Made by a program: the position numbers and the translations under genes. The notes under the pieces are model-generated. The model was not told the origin of the DNA. It did no database searches and saw nothing but the letters and a program-made list of their open reading frames with translations. Below are positions 6,788 through 14,631 of a stretch of DNA of 22,017 bases, piece by piece (within the stretch, counting starts at the first letter, position 1; each line of letters starts with the position of its first letter). This stretch comes from Methanobacteriota archaeon (GTDB lineage Archaea; Thermoplasmatota; Poseidoniia; Poseidoniales; Thalassarchaeaceae). The DNA is taken from assembly GCA_002686525.1 (NCBI GenBank), contig NZDA01000006.1, positions 117,319 to 139,335 of the forward strand, given 5' to 3'.

Positions 6788-9457
6788 TTAACGTTCAGAT
6801 TCAAGTTCAAGAGCTTTCATTATTCTTTGGCTCTCTTTTCTAGATCTTACAAAGAGAATAATGACTAGCAGTCCACCGATTATAATTCCAGCCCATCCAA
6901 GAATTTGTACCATATCATCAGAGAGGAAAGATATCCCTATGGGAATCTCAGCGGTTACAGATAGGTCAAGAGGTTGCCCTGCCACTGGAAGTCCTTTTGG
7001 CATTACAATTATTGTAAAATCATAGGTATCATCTTGGAATAAATCGTTCGGAGGAGTCACCCGAATTTCTACTTCTCTTGTTTCCCCAGGAGATAACTCA
7101 AACTCATCCTCGACAGCATTTACAGACCAAAATCTCAACGCTTCTGAAGATTCTATTACCACTGTTTCTTCAACATTTCCGTGATTGGTTACATAGAGTG
7201 TAAAAATTGCCTTCTCTGGATATGTCACTGTCTTAGAAATCTCATCTTCGATGGTGAATCGTAAATCATGTATAGTAATTACATCGACTAAGAGATCGAC
7301 ATGCGTGCTTTCAATTGCATTAAGTTCTGAAGATGCGGATACCTTGATCATTCCAGATGCTCCACTCTGTACTCCCTCCAATACTTCGAAATCGAGAGTC
7401 AGCATTACACGATTTTCCGGACCTACATCCACATGGAACGGTTCATCTGTTACAACCCCGCTGACCTTCAAAGTCCTCAATACTGTTGATTCCATTCCAG
7501 TAACCGTAATTACTGCATTATCTCCGTTAGGGAAGTCGCCTGTATTTTCAACCCAGAATGAAACAGAACCAGTTCCTCCGGGAGGTAACTGAACTTGTAA
7601 TTCATCAGGGATTTCTCCTGGTTCTACAGGAGTTATACTCATTGCATAATTAAAGTTGGATACTGATATTGTAAATTCATGAGATGAAGTTTTATCTGTT
7701 CCAAAGATGGTAATTACTGCAGAAACTGAAGCCCTATCTCCGTTCTCTTCACCCTCAATTGTCACATCTAGATAGACTGTCTTAGTAACTCCTGAATCAA
7801 TGTTAATCTGATTAATTGTGGAACCTTGAGAATTAGAAAATGATGATTCCCAAAGCGGATCATTACAACCCGTCGCATCACTTGGGTCGCATGCTTGCAA
7901 CTTGAAATTATCATCAACATTCCCCGTATTAGTAATTTCAATTGGGAAACTAATTACCTGCTGAGATTTACCTTTCTGTGAATCTGAAATAATCGATGTG
8001 GTTAAATCGTGAACTTGTGCAACTGATACTGTCAGAGTTTTCGTATCAAAAGGTGTCGATCCTCCTCCATGCCCTACATTGAAAGTGATGCTATTTGAAC
8101 CTGCATCTGCCCCCTCTGGAACTGAAACATCAATTGTCAAACTTCCTTGATTCCCGCTAGCTAAGGTAACAGATGATTGAGAAAATGAGACTTGCCATCC
8201 GGAAGGAACATTGGCTGCACTAACTTGGATTGTATCGACACCATTGCCATCATTTGTAATAGTCATAGTTACAGATCTAGAAGTTCCGGGTTCAACATTA
8301 GATAGAGAAGATTTACTCAGAGATGCTGAAGCATCATATGATTGTCCCACGTTTAGTGTCATAATCTTCTCACAACCTACATCGTTACCCGACCTTCCTT
8401 GTATTTTTATTGGAACTTGAGTACTTGCTTCTACTGAGTCATCAGGAGTTACTTGGAATTCGAAAGTATGACGGTCATCCGCTGTGTTCTTTTCTCCAAG
8501 TAATGCATTAGATGGCGGAGAGAACTCAACCCATTCTGAAACATCAAAATTATCTGCAACTGCTTTAGCAGATACTGTCCATTCAGTATTGCCAATATTT
8601 TCAACTGTAAACCTGTTATTTCCTGTCTCTCCTGGATTGAGGCTCATCGAAGTGAATTGTAATGACGGATCACATTCTCTTACTTCTGGAATATTTACTG
8701 TCAGTGTTAAGTTGTCTTCAGCTGGATCTGCAGCATTAGGATCGTTGGTTACAGTTGCCTTAATTATGAAGCAATGAATACCTGCTTCAGTAGATGAACC
8801 ATCGGGTAAATCTACAGTTACGTCCACTGTTTCGGAGTCTCCAGAATCTAACTGGATAGTAGATGGGCTAACTGTAGCATCTAAATCATCAGATTCACAA
8901 TCGTTATCTGATGTCATTTCAAGTTGAATATTTTCTTGTTGCTCACCTGTATTTTCAACATCAACTTCCCAAACAACTTCATCGTCTTCACCATCATATG
9001 TTACCGTTTGTTCGTCAACTGTTAGAGTAACAGAATATAATCCACCATCTCCAGCTGTTGTAGTAACTTTGACATCATCGGTTTTTGGTTGACCAGGGGT
9101 CGCTCCTGTTGCAGATACTGTCACCGTCGTTTCACATTCACCACTAGCTTGTTCATTTACAGACACTGTTAGAGTAACTGTTTCACTAGATCCTGCCTCT
9201 ATAGTGCCGCTTACCTGTTCAACATTGGAAGTGAAACCATTACAATCCGCTGCTTGTGATGTAGTAAGTGTAACTGTGATATCATCATCTCCTGTGTTTG
9301 TCACTGTGATGTCATATTCTGCAGGGTTATCCGCATCCGCTTCTTGAGAGGTTGGAGATGCTGAAATAGAAACGTCAACTGCTGCGGTTACAGCAGGAGG
9401 TATCATGGAAATTAGAAGTAAAATAAGAACCAAACGAGTTGAATCGGCCCTCTTCAT
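6788..9457 (-). CDS. Exported, C-terminally anchored protein of seven Ig-like repeats
   Basis: This 889-residue surface protein has a signal peptide (MKR, a hydrophobic stretch to about residue 23, then AVTAA). The ectodomain is made of about seven repeats of 105-125 residues, and a membrane helix at about 850-871 is followed by a short basic tail (RSRKESQR). Each repeat carries a strand-turn motif of the NxG type, for example VTNTGDDD (52-59), VENTGEQQ, VENIGNTE, ITNDGNGV, ITNTGNVD, VENTGDFP and VTNHGNVE. This is the style of NEW3/NPCBM-associated or CARDB-like beta-sandwich domains. Its eight cysteines fall in pairs, two per repeat in repeats 1, 2, 3 and 5 (72/108, 187/229, 262/362, 523/531), which suggests disulfides outside the cell. 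There is no catalytic motif. A structural, adhesive or scaffold role is possible but not shown. The ATG at 9457 has no clear ribosome site. Confidence 0.85.
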   Translation of the reverse strand: MKRADSTRLVLILLLISMIPPAVTAAVDVSISASPTSQEADADNPAEYDITVTNTGDDDITVTLTTSQAADCNGFTSNVEQVSGTIEAGSSETVTLTVSVNEQASGECETTVTVSATGATPGQPKTDDVKVTTTAGDGGLYSVTLTVDEQTVTYDGEDDEVVWEVDVENTGEQQENIQLEMTSDNDCESDDLDATVSPSTIQLDSGDSETVDVTVDLPDGSSTEAGIHCFIIKATVTNDPNAADPAEDNLTLTVNIPEVRECDPSLQFTSMSLNPGETGNNRFTVENIGNTEWTVSAKAVADNFDVSEWVEFSPPSNALLGEKNTADDRHTFEFQVTPDDSVEASTQVPIKIQGRSGNDVGCEKIMTLNVGQSYDASASLSKSSLSNVEPGTSRSVTMTITNDGNGVDTIQVSAANVPSGWQVSFSQSSVTLASGNQGSLTIDVSVPEGADAGSNSITFNVGHGGGSTPFDTKTLTVSVAQVHDLTTSIISDSQKGKSQQVISFPIEITNTGNVDDNFKLQACDPSDATGCNDPLWESSFSNSQGSTINQINIDSGVTKTVYLDVTIEGEENGDRASVSAVITIFGTDKTSSHEFTISVSNFNYAMSITPVEPGEIPDELQVQLPPGGTGSVSFWVENTGDFPNGDNAVITVTGMESTVLRTLKVSGVVTDEPFHVDVGPENRVMLTLDFEVLEGVQSGASGMIKVSASSELNAIESTHVDLLVDVITIHDLRFTIEDEISKTVTYPEKAIFTLYVTNHGNVEETVVIESSEALRFWSVNAVEDEFELSPGETREVEIRVTPPNDLFQDDTYDFTIIVMPKGLPVAGQPLDLSVTAEIPIGISFLSDDMVQILGWAGIIIGGLLVIILFVRSRKESQRIMKALELESER

Positions 9458-9465
9458 GACTGTCC

Positions 9466-9488
9466 GGGAACAATCTTCCCTCTAAGGG
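9466..9488 (-). promoter_or_regulatory. Inverted repeats in the leader of the 889-residue gene
   Basis: Two short overlapping inverted repeats lie 9-31 bases before the ATG at 9457. GGGAA-5-TTCCC covers 9466-9480 and CCCT-CTA-AGGG covers 9478-9488. The second shares the CCCT...AGGG core of the larger palindromes at 6708 and 14032. They could form a leader hairpin or a regulator site. The arms are only 4-5 bases long, so chance is not excluded. Confidence 0.3.
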
Positions 9489-9507
9489 CTTCGTGCGTGT
9501 TGTGTAG

Positions 9508-9518
9508 TAAAATATGCT
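9508..9518 (-). promoter_or_regulatory. Possible TATA box for the 889-residue gene
   Basis: An AT-rich CATATTTTACT stretch on the minus strand sits in the 65-base gap after the protease stop. An archaeal start about 26 bases downstream would fall near 9486, giving a leader of about 30 bases that contains the inverted repeats. This is a position-based guess. Confidence 0.35.
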
Positions 9519-9522
9519 AATT

Positions 9523-12500
9523 CTAGACTTCTGTTAATTGTTCTATTCCCGCATCACAATGTAAACAATTACCCCTTTCTATGATACTACAGCCAGACAC
9601 TTGTCCATCCATGTGATATCTAGCACCACATTCTAAACATGCCCATGCCTGACCAATTATGATATCAGCACTGCATATCCAGCATGGAACTCCACTTGAT
9701 TCCTCTTCTTCCTCTTGAGGAGCAATTGATTGTGCCACTTTTTCAGGGATTAAAGATTGTATTTCCCCTCCTTTACGTACAAATATCGCTAATCCAAGAC
9801 CACAAGCTAATAATATAACAATTAGAATAATCAATAGAATATTTGTCAAATCTATTTCCTCAGATTTACCATTTGATAATACATCAATTTCAACTTCTAT
9901 TGTTGAATCTTCGATTTGATCTGAGTTGGAAAGTGAAACTGTAATCATTCCATCAGAACTCTTTGAAGGATTATATCCGATTAAGACAGATCTAGTCTCT
10001 CCTGGCCTCAGATTTACAAACTGAGAATCTAAAATTAATTCATTCCATCCATTCGGAGCATCAATTTGTAATATCTCAGATATGTCAGAGTTTCCAATAT
10101 TCTGTAATTCCAGTTGTAGCTGACTATCAAAGCCCTGAGGAGAGGCATATTGACCTACAATAGTCCAACTAACTTTGGAAACGGTTTCAACATAGAGAGA
10201 TATAGTATTCTCAGAAGTAATACCTCCTCCTTCTAGAATCAATGAAATAGACGGCTCAGATCCAGCCTCAGCTGTTAAGGGAATTACTACATTACAAATT
10301 ACTGTAACCGTAGAATCTACCATAATTGTTGGATCACTTGAGCAAGAATATTGCCAATCCTCATCTGGTAAGTCCATTGATACATTAGGACGCCAGGTCA
10401 TTGTTCCAGAATTAGAAACTTTCCACAATAAATCAAATCCAATTCCACCAACAGGATGGGAATCTACACCTAAGGGAGTACTTGCAGATGTACCATCAGG
10501 TAATGCGACTTGAAAGAAACTGATTGAAGGGATTGCACCCGAAATAACATCGATTGTCCTATTCCAATCAATTGTAAATCCATCATCTGTAACGAATCTA
10601 ATTTGTAATTCACCACTCTTAGCAAGTCCATTACCATTCAGCGATATTGGTAGAATAAATTGTTCACCTGCTATTACGGTAAATGAATTCTGAGTGCCTG
10701 TAATAGACCACCCATTAGGAGTAGATAAAACATAAGCCGTTAACTCTAAATCTCTATTTCCTTGATTGTTGAAGTTGATATCCCATTCTAATGTATCATC
10801 AGCTGAGACCTCACGTTCTGTTCCATCTGAGGTCGGAGTTAGAGTGACAACATCGACATTCTCTACGACCATAGTCAAATCTTCAAACCAAGAGTCAGAA
10901 CTTACCCTAGAGTGAATAGAAACTGCTCCAGAAAATATAGTACCTGCCGGGATCATTGCACCAGGGGGATTTATACTGATATCAATTATCCTAGTTTCTC
11001 CTTTATCAAGAGATCCTGTTGAACCATGAGAGGAACCAGCAAAAGATCCCATTGTATCAAGACCAAGACTCCAACCAGAGGGAGATACTAACTCAATATC
11101 ATATGTTTGAGGCCCATTTCCTTCATTCTTCAATTGTATCTGTAATGGAGTTGAAACCAGAGGATTTACCTTTATTTGGCCGGGAGGAATTAGGATATCC
11201 GCATTAGAAAGGAGAGGTACTTCCAGATATATTTCAAATTCTGATTGAATTTGATTTTCAATATCGGTTCCTGTTACAATCATTCGATAAAGCCCAGGTT
11301 CTGGAGGAGCAGGGTGAATTACTGATAAATCGACTTCTGCAGATTCAGCAGGCATCAGATTGAATGTATTATTTGAAAATGAAGAAAACCAGTCAAATTC
11401 TACTCCATCTTGCATTCTAACAGGTTCTGAAACTACAATACTAGCATTGGTTTCGAAAAGTGCTGTATTCGTCAAATCGAGCGACCAAGTAGTAGAACTA
11501 TCAGTTGTACCTTCTATCAACATTGTTGGATTTTCACTTGTTACTCTCACTCCGGGTACACTGACAATTACAGTTTCAATATACTGATTATTTGATTCTG
11601 AAACCTCCTCAACATCGTCATTCGGATCGATGTAAAATGAGATAATATTATCTCCATCTTGAGTAGGTGTCCAGTTCCAAGTCAATTCAGCATACTCACC
11701 AGGTGAAAGGCTGAGTGTTTTTGTGCTAATTGTGATGCTATTAACTGCTGCCAAAACTGAGAGTTCAGGAATACTTCCAGCTCCTTGATTGATTAGAGAG
11801 ATTGAAAATTCTACTTCTTCATTTACTTGAGGAATAGGGACAGATAAATCAAATGAATCTGATACGAAAGTAGGATCTGGATCTAGGTCATTAACATTCA
11901 CTCCTCTAACAGCAAGAGAATAGGATTGATAGAAACTACTACCGCCATGAGTTGTATCTTTGACCTTAACGTTCCAAGTACCAACCATTGCATTATCTAT
12001 AAGCACTACCTCAACATTATTTTTTGAATCTCTTTGACCATTAGTAACAGACTGCCCATTAGTAAATACATTCCCTTTGTATATGAGACCGTTTGGGTTA
12101 GTAATTTCTAAGTCTAAATCATTTCTTAATTGGGTTGAAGAGGAAGAAGAGCCCGGATAATCAGACCAAGCAAGAACTGCCTTGAGAGGCTCCCCTGCTC
12201 TGGTAATCTCAAATGAATAATCGCTTACCTGACCAGATGATAATCTAGACCTATCATCGACGAAGATGCCTACATCACTATCAGGCACTAGGGTGTTAAC
12301 AAGATTGACTCGCCCCCATCCTTCATCATTATTTGGAATATTTCTCACACCCATATCTTCAGCACCTAGAATCAACAGTGCCTTGATCAAAGCCGCCTGC
12401 GGAGCGGGACGTGCTGCTACTTCCATCAGATATTCTCTCACCAGTACCGCTGCTCCAGCTGCTGCAGGAGTTGCCATAGATGTACCACTATATTCGAGAT

Positions 12501-13989
12501 ACCAATTGTTGCTCCAAGAACCTGAAGCACTACTCGCCTCTTGAGATTTACAGGAGCGGACATAATCTCCAGGTGCTACAAGATCAGGTTTGATTCTACC
12601 ATCGTCTGTAGGGCCTCTACTGCTCCAATAATACATATCATCTGGAGCTCCATTATACCTGTTCACATGACCGCCAACTGTAATTACATTCTTTGCAGTA
12701 CCTGGAGATGAAATTCCGTCATTTCTCTCATTTCCAGCTGCAAATAATACAGTCATACCTTGATACTGCCAGTATTGATCCCAAGTTGAAACACGATCAT
12801 CAGCGTCCTCTGATGAAGTAGTATAATCACCACCAGTAGGAGAACCCCAGCTGTTAGTGTGTAATCGTGCGCCCGCGTTGTACGCTTCATTCAACATACT
12901 ATTAATTCCAATAGAATACAATGCTCCAGTATCATCATCTTCCATTGCTTGGAAATAAAGATCCGCCTCTGGAGCTATTCCTTGATACGTTCCACCACTC
13001 CTCATTCCGGAACCAAGTACAGTACATGCTACGTGAGTTCCATGTCCATCAGAAGGATCGGCAGTTGATGAATCACCGGGAGTTACAGAATCTAGGCCTG
13101 CAATTCTACCTGTAAAATCTCCATGATCATCGTCTAAACCAGAATCACCAACTGCAATTTTCTGTCCAGAACCATTTAATCCGGTAATGAAGAAACTCTC
13201 TACAGTGTCAATTCCCATATGCCCTCTAGCTTCATTATTCATCAACTTAAGAACGGGGACAGGTGCAATGTAAGATACTGATGAATGTTGGATTATTTCT
13301 GAAATATCATTTGTCCCAATTTCCCCCCAGAACGTACCTAAATCAGGCGACCAAGAGTCTGATAGCCATGAATCTGTAACTTGTTCTAGATTATCTCCTA
13401 GAACGTTTAATTGACGTTCTAAATCTGAATTTTTCCATCCAGTAATTTCAACGACTAGGCTTTGATCTTCGGGAGCATCATAAAGAGAAGGGTGTACTAA
13501 TAACCCTGCAGGAACATCATGAATTGAATGAATTGACTCAATATTTTTCAATTCGTTCAATTGTTTATCAGTTCCTTGAACTAAATAACCAGATGGAGGT
13601 ATAGTTGAACGAATCTCTATACCATTAATTTCCATTATTTCCATTCTAGCATCCCAAAGGCCTGTTTCACCATCAATAATTACTAATGCGAGATCTTCTC
13701 TAATAGATGAAAGATCTTCAGAGAAATATACACTAGGGATAAGCCCAGAATGAGTAAAAACTCCAATACTAGATTCAGCAATCTCTGAACGTGTAATTTC
13801 GTAACCATCTGAAATTACAGGTGAGCCCAAATCAGTAATACTATTTGGATTGGGAGATATTTCTACTCTCTCAATTTTGTCTCCCATAGCAGTATCAAAT
13901 GATTCCTCAGGTTCTTCGAAAAAATTAGTTGCAGGTATGTATGAAAGAAGGAAGAGTCCTAGAATTATGCATACAGTACGCTTGGACAT
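9523..13989 (-). CDS. Membrane-anchored KP-43-type subtilisin (S8) with Ig-like ectodomains and a RING-like tail
   Basis: This 1488-residue secreted serine protease has a signal peptide (MSKR, hydrophobic to about 20) and a propeptide-like region to about 250. The catalytic domain (about 260-565) has Asp282 (GDSGLDDDHG), His316 (GHGTHV), oxyanion Asn420 (AAGNERN) and Ser504 (SGTSMATPAAAG). A beta-barrel at about 570-697 (VLAWSDYPG, LRNDLDLEITNPNG, GTWNVKVKD) resembles the C-terminal domain of KP-43-like subtilisins. A CARDB-like domain (about 700-815) and several NEW3-like beta-sandwiches follow. One helix (about 1382-1403) has basic residues after it, so the tail should face the cytoplasm. 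The tail has Cys1436, 1439, 1451, 1454, His1459, Cys1467, 1475 and 1478, in a spacing like RING or prokaryotic RING fingers. The likely role is extracellular protein degradation or surface processing. The zinc tail is unusual for a subtilisin. Confidence 0.93.
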   Translation of the reverse strand: MSKRTVCIILGLFLLSYIPATNFFEEPEESFDTAMGDKIERVEISPNPNSITDLGSPVISDGYEITRSEIAESSIGVFTHSGLIPSVYFSEDLSSIREDLALVIIDGETGLWDARMEIMEINGIEIRSTIPPSGYLVQGTDKQLNELKNIESIHSIHDVPAGLLVHPSLYDAPEDQSLVVEITGWKNSDLERQLNVLGDNLEQVTDSWLSDSWSPDLGTFWGEIGTNDISEIIQHSSVSYIAPVPVLKLMNNEARGHMGIDTVESFFITGLNGSGQKIAVGDSGLDDDHGDFTGRIAGLDSVTPGDSSTADPSDGHGTHVACTVLGSGMRSGGTYQGIAPEADLYFQAMEDDDTGALYSIGINSMLNEAYNAGARLHTNSWGSPTGGDYTTSSEDADDRVSTWDQYWQYQGMTVLFAAGNERNDGISSPGTAKNVITVGGHVNRYNGAPDDMYYWSSRGPTDDGRIKPDLVAPGDYVRSCKSQEASSASGSWSNNWYLEYSGTSMATPAAAGAAVLVREYLMEVAARPAPQAALIKALLILGAEDMGVRNIPNNDEGWGRVNLVNTLVPDSDVGIFVDDRSRLSSGQVSDYSFEITRAGEPLKAVLAWSDYPGSSSSSTQLRNDLDLEITNPNGLIYKGNVFTNGQSVTNGQRDSKNNVEVVLIDNAMVGTWNVKVKDTTHGGSSFYQSYSLAVRGVNVNDLDPDPTFVSDSFDLSVPIPQVNEEVEFSISLINQGAGSIPELSVLAAVNSITISTKTLSLSPGEYAELTWNWTPTQDGDNIISFYIDPNDDVEEVSESNNQYIETVIVSVPGVRVTSENPTMLIEGTTDSSTTWSLDLTNTALFETNASIVVSEPVRMQDGVEFDWFSSFSNNTFNLMPAESAEVDLSVIHPAPPEPGLYRMIVTGTDIENQIQSEFEIYLEVPLLSNADILIPPGQIKVNPLVSTPLQIQLKNEGNGPQTYDIELVSPSGWSLGLDTMGSFAGSSHGSTGSLDKGETRIIDISINPPGAMIPAGTIFSGAVSIHSRVSSDSWFEDLTMVVENVDVVTLTPTSDGTEREVSADDTLEWDINFNNQGNRDLELTAYVLSTPNGWSITGTQNSFTVIAGEQFILPISLNGNGLAKSGELQIRFVTDDGFTIDWNRTIDVISGAIPSISFFQVALPDGTSASTPLGVDSHPVGGIGFDLLWKVSNSGTMTWRPNVSMDLPDEDWQYSCSSDPTIMVDSTVTVICNVVIPLTAEAGSEPSISLILEGGGITSENTISLYVETVSKVSWTIVGQYASPQGFDSQLQLELQNIGNSDISEILQIDAPNGWNELILDSQFVNLRPGETRSVLIGYNPSKSSDGMITVSLSNSDQIEDSTIEVEIDVLSNGKSEEIDLTNILLIILIVILLACGLGLAIFVRKGGEIQSLIPEKVAQSIAPQEEEEESSGVPCWICSADIIIGQAWACLECGARYHMDGQVSGCSIIERGNCLHCDAGIEQLTEV

Positions 13990-14016
13990 GAAGTTCGCCC
14001 TACTAAAGGTAGTTTT

Positions 14017-14027
14017 GAGTATATGGG
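14017..14027 (-). promoter_or_regulatory. Possible TATA box of the protease gene
   Basis: CCCATATACTC on the minus strand is centred about 32 bases before the ATG at 13989. With the usual archaeal spacing, transcription would begin within about 6 bases of the start codon. That fits an almost leaderless message and the lack of a GGAGG-type site before this ATG. Confidence 0.4.
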
Positions 14028-14031
14028 TTAA

Positions 14032-14051
14032 TTGAACCCTCTAGGGTTCAA
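14032..14051. promoter_or_regulatory. Operator-like palindrome upstream of the protease gene
   Basis: TTGAACCCT-CT-AGGGTTCAA is a perfect inverted repeat with 9-base arms and a 2-base centre. It lies 20 bases past the stop of the 186-residue gene and 43 bases before the protease start, directly upstream of the TATA-like element. The CCCT...AGGG core matches the palindrome before nuoA. It may be an operator. A transcript-end hairpin for the upstream gene is the alternative, though no T-run follows. Confidence 0.5.
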
Positions 14052-14070
14052 ACATCGCATCCAAACTAGG

Positions 14071-14631
14071 TTAGAAAAAATCTATACCTGTGCCATGACT
14101 AAATTGTTCCATCTTCCATTCGCCAACTACATACTCCAATTCTATTTTAGAAAAATCTTTATTGCTCTTCTTATACTCTAAATCAATATCTATTGTGTAT
14201 TCTTCCCAAACTGATGGCCCTATGACAATTAACTCCATATTATCACCTGAAACTGAACTATGAGCCGGTAGTGAAGATTTGTTAAATGAAAATCTATCAA
14301 TCTCAATATTATTAGAGTCAATAAATCGGACAATCAAACTTATTTCTGAAATATCCCTACTTCCATCATTGTCTATTTCAGTTAAAATAACATGTCCCGC
14401 ACTGCTCTGGATATATACTACATCAACTGTAACCTTATCATAAGGAACAATCCATGTCACTGCAAGTATAGTGGCAGAGAAAATCATTAACGCGACTATT
14501 GAAACAACAACAACTCTGAATGGAGAAATATAGCTCATTTTATCTTCAATTCTGACCAAAACTTCGTGAGCATATTCTTCTTCGGGGGTTTCTTCAGGTT
14601 GAATATTCTTAGATTTCTCAAGTAATCCCAT
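14071..14631 (-). CDS. Single-pass membrane protein of unknown function
   Basis: I do not recognise this 186-residue protein. It has an acidic N-terminal segment of about 37 residues with no signal peptide. One strong membrane helix follows at about 38-62 (starting FRVVVVSIVALMI). The remaining 120 or so residues look like a beta-rich domain with a DNDGSRD turn, and probably lie outside the cell. There are no cysteines. The ATG at 14631 comes immediately after the TAG stop of the 1465-residue gene and in the same frame. Its ribosome site GGAGGTGA is formed by the last codons (Gly-Gly-Asp) of that gene. The two are therefore very likely co-translated, and this small protein may anchor or partner the large secreted one, which lacks an obvious anchor of its own. 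Confidence 0.75.
   Translation of the reverse strand: MGLLEKSKNIQPEETPEEEYAHEVLVRIEDKMSYISPFRVVVVSIVALMIFSATILAVTWIVPYDKVTVDVVYIQSSAGHVILTEIDNDGSRDISEISLIVRFIDSNNIEIDRFSFNKSSLPAHSSVSGDNMELIVIGPSVWEEYTIDIDLEYKKSNKDFSKIELEYVVGEWKMEQFSHGTGIDFF

Noticed and set aside
9523..13989. Protease as an inactive pseudo-enzyme
   Set aside because: Asp282, His316, Asn420 and Ser504 are all present in their normal motifs, and the frame is intact over 1488 codons.
13990..14070. tRNA or small RNA in the gap before the protease
   Set aside because: I looked on both strands for acceptor, D, anticodon and T arms. Only the 20-base palindrome and a TATA-like stretch are there, and no cloverleaf fits.
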